Source: Salvelinus alpinus
Lineage: Eukaryota > Chordata > Actinopteri > Salmoniformes > Salmonidae
DNA: 64,000 nucleotides
Assembly (NCBI RefSeq): GCF_045679555.1
Contig: NC_092092.1
Coordinates: 15,620,735-15,684,734 of the forward strand
Reading direction: 5' to 3'
The translations under genes and the position numbers were made by a program. Shown in pieces: positions 59,169 to 64,000 of the stretch. The number at the start of each line of letters is the position of its first letter. Positions within the stretch are counted from its first letter, which is position 1. Below the pieces are notes generated by a model, which made no database searches, was not told where the DNA came from, and saw only the letters and a list, made by a program, of their open reading frames with translations.

Positions 59169-59779
59169 AAGCACGTGATAAATACTATGTGATTCAACCC
59201 CAAATTGATGGTATTCCCGGTTTAATACACAAGGGGGTGCTAAAATGCAAATAAATACAATTGGGTGTCATCAGAATTCTAAAAGAATTAACTCCAGTAA
59301 TTAAAATAATTTTAAAGAGGCAGCTAGCTAAACATGCTAATGAGCGCAAAACATAAATAATATAATAGTAAAGACAGGCAATCCATAGCTACCGAATGTC
59401 AGTTTGGACATTTACAAGAGAAGGTGAATCAAAGAGGTGCCAATGAACAACGTTTTGGCGCATGCTTGTCTGCTGGCTCTGGAGCAGCGTGTGTACGCAT
59501 TAGAAGGGACATGAATCTTCTCAAGATGGGACCAAGGTCAGCCATTTTGGTCAGGATAGTTGGTGAACCATGGTTTTCCAGTGCTCTGATAAGATATTGT
59601 GTAAAATAATGAATTTGAAGGACATGCCTGTCTCCCAAACTAATAATTAATTTCAGAATGTATTAAAAGGAGTTAAAGGGTGTTAAGGGTCAGGTTTATT
59701 TAAAAAAAAAAACTATTTAAAAAAAAACTAAATGGCTAACCAGCCATTTTTAGAGGAATTATTCCATTAATTTCTCAAA
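59169..59779. other. Intronic spacer, nothing firm
   Basis: AT-rich; 59520-59600 (gccattttggtcaggatagt, accatggttttccagtgctc) is reminiscent of dispersed fish repeats. No coding support. Confidence 0.35.
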
Positions 59780-59965
59780 TGAACTGCCAATATTTTTTTT
59801 TTTTTTTTTTACTGTTATTTTACCAGGTAAGTTGACTGAGAACACGTTCTCATTTGCAGCAACGACCTGGGGAATAGTTACAGGGGAGAGGAGGGGGATG
59901 AATGAGCCAATTGTAAACTGGGGATTATTAGGTGACCATGATGGTTGAGGGCCAGATTGGGAATT

Positions 59966-59999
<34 letters not shown>

Positions 60000-60275
60000 A
60001 CGATAAGTGCCATGGGATCTTTAATGACCTCAGAGAGTCAGGACACCCGTTTAACGTCCCATCCGAAAGACGGCACCCTACACAGAGCAGTGTCCCCAAT
60101 CACTGCCCTGGGGCATTGGGATCTTTGTTTAGACCAGAGGAAAGAGTGCCTCCTACTGGCCCTCCAACACCACTTCCAGCAGCACCTGGTCTCCCATCCA
60201 GGGACTGACCAGGACCAACCCTGCTTAGCTTCAGAAGCAAGCCAGCAGTGGTATGCAGGGTGGTATGCTGCTATA
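59780..60275 (-). mobile_element. SINE with 5S-rRNA-derived head, OS-SINE1-like, antisense
   Basis: On the + strand 60175-60272 reads agcacctggtctcccatcca, aaccctgcttagcttcagaa, gcagggtggtatgctgct. This is close to the reverse complement of 5S rRNA (its internal promoter region and 5' end). The body follows at about 59870-60170 and a LINE-like tail at about 59810-59860 (ttttaccaggtaagttgact). Order and composition fit the Deu-domain SINE superfamily, of which OS-SINE1 is the salmonid member. Not a 5S gene. Confidence 0.78.
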
Positions 60276-60529
60276 CCAACTTTCCAACTGATTTTCCAAC
60301 TGATATACCAACTTTCCATTCAAACAATGCTGTCAATCCACAGCCATACACTGGCTGAAATCAGCTGATGACAGGACTTATACCAGTTGTAAATGTGATA
60401 AGTAGTATTATTGTATTATATAATAGCACTCACCTCTTTCCAAGAAAACAACAATTTAGACGTTGTTTACATAGATTGTAGAGGCTATTTATACAGATAA
60501 TTGGTGTAAAACCTGTATAAACTTTATTT

Positions 60530-60712
60530 TTTATTTATGACTTTCAGGTTGACAATTATATTCCACAATTTCTGATTTCACATGCCTTTTATTTTCCTGC
60601 ATAAAGGAATAATAATAGTATAATCTAGGTTTTTACTTCTGGAGGAAAATACCTCTACAGGATTTCTCCCTGACCAAGATGGCTTCCATTTTCACTCCAT
60701 TCTGGAACTTTT
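60530..60712. repeat. Interspersed repeat, copy B, inverted relative to 53610-54115
   Basis: Contains ggttgacaattatattccac, cttctggaggaaaatacctc and gatttctccctgaccaagat, reverse complements of segments in copy A. Only one copy of the segment that forms the 51-bp array is present. Confidence 0.75.
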
Positions 60713-61303
60713 AGGGTTAATGACACTGCTCCTCTAGGAATTTAATAGGCTCCCTATGGTGTACACTATATGGGGTCGCTAGGGTAACGGCCTGCCCGTC
60801 TGCTCGGGGGAGAGAGGGGAGGAGAGGTAAAACAATAAATAAAAAACGCAAGGAAATCTAAATGCAGTGGCAGCTGTACTCATCCAAAACGCTTTAACTT
60901 CTCAAACACGGCAGAAATATGACACCATAGGATGCCCAGTCTCCTTATTAATTCAGCCAGTTACTGAGATAACTAGAAGGGAAGGGGTCTGACACCATAG
61001 GATGCCCAGTCTCCTTATTAATTCAGCCAGTTACTGAGATAACTAGCAAGTGAAACCAAAGACACAGTTGAACTCAGCTGCTCCCTCTTTCTCATGTTGT
61101 TATTTACAAACCAACACGCGACAGACTGTTCTGAGAAACTACGGTAAGCGTCATAATGTGACGGGTGAAATGAAGAACGAAATCTGCTTTGTCTCCTAAC
61201 GTATTGTACAAGTTGACTGTTAGGTTAGTAACTTAAAAAGTAGATTCAAATATTACAATTTATTGAATCGTTTCAAAGGTGTTAAAAACAATCCCGTGGC
61301 AAT
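60713..61303. other. Intronic spacer with one 70-bp duplication
   Basis: gacaccataggatgcccagt begins at 60921 and again at 60991, a two-copy tandem of 70 bp. The rest is unrecognised. Confidence 0.7.
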
Positions 61304-61464
61304 TCCCAAATACCCCGCTATACGGTATAATCCCCGACACGGTACAGTGTGAGGCATTTCCAAATACCCCGCTATACGGTATAATCCCCGACACGGTACA
61401 GTGGGAGATTCCCAAATACCCCGCTATACGGTATAATCCCCGACACGGTACAGTGGGAGATTGT
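61304..61464. repeat. 52-54-bp tandem repeat, 3 copies
   Basis: ccaaataccccgctatacgg occurs at 61306, 61360 and 61412, each followed by tataatccccgacacggtac. Spacing is 54 then 52 bp. Confidence 0.93.
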
Positions 61465-61597
61465 GCAGTAGTGTCCGTGTGTTGGTTTACGTTTCAGATC
61501 ACCCTGTCTACATTTCATCACAGTTATGTAGCACCATGTTGACTGTCTGGGTTGGCATTTGTGTGAGACATTACAGTGTTGGGTTGGATCCTGTGTG

Positions 61598-62478
61598 GTC
61601 ACTAGTTGGCTGTTGGGAATAGGTCACTAGTTGGCTGTTGGGAATAGGTCACTGGTTGGCTGTTGGGAATAGGTCACTTGTTGGCTGTTGGGAATAGGTC
61701 ACTAGTTGGCTGTTGGGAATAGGTCACTGGTTGGCTGTTGGGAATAGGTCACTAGTTGGCTGTTGGGAATAGGTCACTGGTTGGCTGTTGGGAATAGGTC
61801 ACTAGTTGGCTGTTGGGAATAGGTCACTAGTTGGCTGTTGGGAATAGGTCACTAGTTGGCTGTTGGGAATAGGTCACTAGTTGGCTGTTGGGAATAGGTC
61901 GCTAGTTGGCTGTTGGGAATAGGTCACTAGTTGGCTGTTGGGAATAGGTCACTAGTTGGCTGTTGGGAATAGGTCACTAGTTGGCTGTTGGGAATAGGTC
62001 ACTGGTTGGCTGTTGGGAATAGGTCACTAGTTGGCTGTTGGGAATAGGTCGCTAGCTGGCTGTTGGGAATAGGTCACTGGTTGGCTGTTGGGAATAGGTC
62101 ACTGGTTGGCTGTTGGGAATAGGTCACTGGTTGGCTGTTGGGAATAGGTCACTGGTTGGCTGTTGGGAATAGGTCACTGGTTGGCTGTTGGGAATAGGTC
62201 ACTGGTTGGCTGTTGGGAATAGGTCACTAGTTGGCTGTTGGGAATAGGTCGCTAGTTGGCTGTTGGGAATAGGTCGCTAGTTGGCTGTTGGGAATAGGTC
62301 ACTAGCTGGCTGTTGAATAGGTCACTGGCTGGCTGTTGAATAGGTCACTAGTTGGCTGTTGGGATTAGGTCGCTAGCTGGCTGTTGGGAATAGGTCGCTA
62401 GTTGGCTGTTGGGAATAGGTCGCTGGTTGGCTGTTGGGAATAGGTCACTGGTTGGCTGTTGGGAATAGGTCACTAGTT
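61598..62478. repeat. 26-bp minisatellite, about 34 units
   Basis: Unit tcactagttggctgttggga plus ataggt. Variants are tggttgg, tagctgg and gtcgct; two units near 62310 lack ggg. Confidence 0.96.
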
Positions 62479-62656
62479 GTCATTAAAAGCAAAGTCATGT
62501 CAACATGATACTCACACATTGATACTCACACAAGTGTCTGTCGCTGTTAGGCTATGCTGTGGTTCTGGTGGATACCTGCTGGTTTGGTTGGTTGGAGGTG
62601 AAAGGTTATGTTAGCAGCATTCTGATGACCCCTGACCCCAGCTAGAGAGCAGCGCT

Positions 62657-62829
62657 GGCTGTGTTGGCTGTGTTGGCTGTGTTGGCTGTCCTGGCTGTGT
62701 TGGCTGTCCTGGCTGTGTTGGCTGTCCTGGCTGTGTTGTCTGTCCTGGCTGTCCTGGCTGTGTTGGCTGTGTTGGCTGTCCTGGCTGTGTTGGCTGTGTT
62801 GGCTGTGCCGGCTGTGCCGGCTGTGCTTA
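62657..62829. repeat. 9-bp repeat (ggctgtgtt / ggctgtcct)
   Basis: About 19 units. The frame rich in LAV residues over this stretch is an artefact of the 9-bp period. Confidence 0.95.
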
Positions 62830-62892
62830 CCTGCTGGAAGTTGCTCAGTAGAAGAGTTACTTAGAGGAGTTTCCCCGTTCCATTATTTTAGT

Positions 62893-63025
62893 TTGTTAGC
62901 CTAATGCCTGCAGGTCTGTTTGAGGTTGTTAGCCTAATGCCTGCAGGTCTGTTTGAGGTTGTTAGCCTAATGCCTGCAGGTCTGTTTGAGGTTGTTAGCC
63001 TAATGCCTGCAGGTCTGTTTGAGGT
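62893..63025. repeat. 33-bp tandem repeat, 4 copies
   Basis: gttagcctaatgcctgcagg occurs at 62895 and every 33 bp thereafter, followed by tctgtttgagg. Confidence 0.95.
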
Positions 63026-63100
63026 CAGGGTCTCGCTGTTTCTGCTTTACCATCGTTCCGCAGAAACCTATTAGGGTTTTGCTGTGAAAAGACTGCTGAA

Positions 63101-63618
63101 TATACACACAGCATGCTGGGTTAGTGTCCCTCGGTATACACACTGCATGCTGGGTTAGTGTCCCTCGATATACACACAGCATGCTGGGTTAGTGTCCCTC
63201 GGTATACACACAGCATGCTGGGTTAGTGTCCCTCGATATACACACAGCATGCTGGGTTAGTGTCCCTCGGTATACACACAGCATGCTGGGTTAGTGTCCC
63301 TCGGTATACACACAGCATGCTGGGTTAGTGTCCCTCGGTATACACACTGCATGCTGGGTTAGTGTCCCTCGATATACACACAGCATGCTGGGTTAGTGTC
63401 CCTCGGTATACACACAGCATGCTGGGTTAGTGTCCCTCGATATACAGACAGCATGCTGGGTTAGTGTCCCTCGGTATACACACAGCATGCTGGGTTAGTG
63501 TCCCTGGATATACACACAGCATGCTGGGTTAGTGTCCCTCGATATACTCACTGCATGCTGGGTTAGTGTCCCTCGGTATACACACAGCATGCTGGGTTAG
63601 TGTCCCTCGGTATACACA
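63101..63618. repeat. 34-bp minisatellite, 15 units
   Basis: Unit tatacacacagcatgctggg, ttagtgtccctcgg. tatacacac at 63101 and 63611 differ by 15 x 34. Each unit carries the palindrome CAGCATGCTG in most copies. The last partial unit runs directly into the next interspersed repeat. Confidence 0.96.
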
Positions 63619-63896
63619 CTAGAGGTCGACCGATTATGATTTTTCAACACCGATACCGGTACCGATTTATTGGAGGACCAAAAAAGCCGAAACCGATTAA
63701 TCGGCCGATTTTGTAATTTATTTATTTGTAATAATGACAATTACAACAATACTGAATGAACACTTATTTTAACTTAATATAATACATCAATAAAGTCAAT
63801 TTAGCCTGAAATAAATAATGAAACATGTTCAATTTGGTTTAAATAATGCAAAAACAAAGTGTTGGAGAAGAAAGTAAAAGTGCAATATGTGCCATG
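63619..63896. mobile_element. Unclassified interspersed repeat beginning agaggtcgaccgattatg
   Basis: Contains the palindromic ccgattaatcggccgatt and an AT-rich body (acaattacaacaatactgaa). I recognise it as dispersed in salmonid genomes but cannot name the class. It is cut by a SINE at its right side. Confidence 0.5.
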
Positions 63897-64000
63897 TAAG
63901 AGCGTTGGACTAGTTAACCGTAAGGTTGCAAGATTGAATCCCCGAGCTGACAAGGTAAAAATCTGTTGTTCTGCCCCTGAACAAGGCAGTTAACCCACTG
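63897..64000 (+). mobile_element. HpaI-type tRNA-derived SINE, cut by the window end
   Basis: agcgttggactagttaaccg and ggttgcaagattgaatcccc are the second half of a tRNA-like head with its B-box. They are followed by ctgttgttctgcccctgaac and gcagttaacccactg, which includes GTTAAC, the HpaI site that gave the family its name. The 5' head is truncated and the 3' tail lies outside. Confidence 0.78.

Larger units (their letters stand above)
58912..64000 (+). other. jag1 intron 3, first 5.1 kb (continues past the window)
   Basis: Begins gtgagtagctc. No sequence resembling the next Jagged exon is found up to 64000. The interior is described in separate entries. Confidence 0.8.

Noticed and set aside
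60175-60272. A 5S rRNA gene on the - strand
   Set aside because: Incomplete and diverged; continuous with a SINE body and tail.
63897-63960. A tRNA gene at the right edge
   Set aside because: Truncated head of an HpaI-type SINE.

Overview
This is vertebrate genomic DNA, almost certainly from a salmonid fish (salmon, trout or charr). The evidence is the mobile elements: several Tc1/mariner copies of salmonid type, an HpaI-type tRNA-derived SINE whose end carries GTTAAC, a longer SlmI-like tRNA SINE, an OS-SINE1-like SINE with a 5S-rRNA-derived head, and an RSg-1-like LINE tail. There is no bacterial or viral gene organisation. One protein-coding gene is supported: the 5' part of a jagged1 (jag1) Notch-ligand gene on the + strand. 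It has coding exon 1 (36948-37025, signal peptide), exon 2 (37583-37888, MNNL/C2 domain) and exon 3 (58860-58911, 52 bp). All junctions have GT/AG sites, and the sizes (78, 306 and 52 bp) agree with those I know for human JAG1 (81, 306 and 52). Exon 4 and everything downstream lie beyond the window.

Layout. 1-20361 is one unbroken 23-bp minisatellite: 885 units in exact register, with higher-order structure, running off the left edge. 20362-36540 is intergenic. It holds a LINE 3' end whose last 31 bp are amplified 65 times, two related 24-bp arrays on either side of a 50/56-bp array, a putative solo LTR, an SlmI-like SINE, a long CA microsatellite, and further 40-, 33-, 24-, 42- and 31-bp arrays. 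36541-37025 holds the candidate promoter, the 5' leader with short upstream ORFs, and exon 1. Intron 1 is 557 bp. Intron 2 (37889-58859, about 21 kb) is more than half tandem repeats and contains a 100-N assembly gap, a 5-kb array of 37-bp units and several Tc1 relics. One Tc1 copy ends 67 bp before exon 3. Intron 3 begins with long G tracts and continues with a 5S-head SINE, an inverted partner of a repeat in intron 2, and 26-, 33- and 34-bp arrays to the right edge.

By my count about 43 kb of the 64 kb is tandem repeat, in more than 25 unrelated families. Many arrays can be read as open frames, some over 800 codons, but these come from unit composition and I do not regard them as genes. I found no undescribed coding system. 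The strongest oddities are the density and regularity of the minisatellites, the cases where an array can be traced to part of a mobile element, and regulatory-looking motifs copied by array growth: CACGTG in the 31-bp units and TTCTGAGAA in the 24-bp units. Unit counts were made by hand from coordinates.
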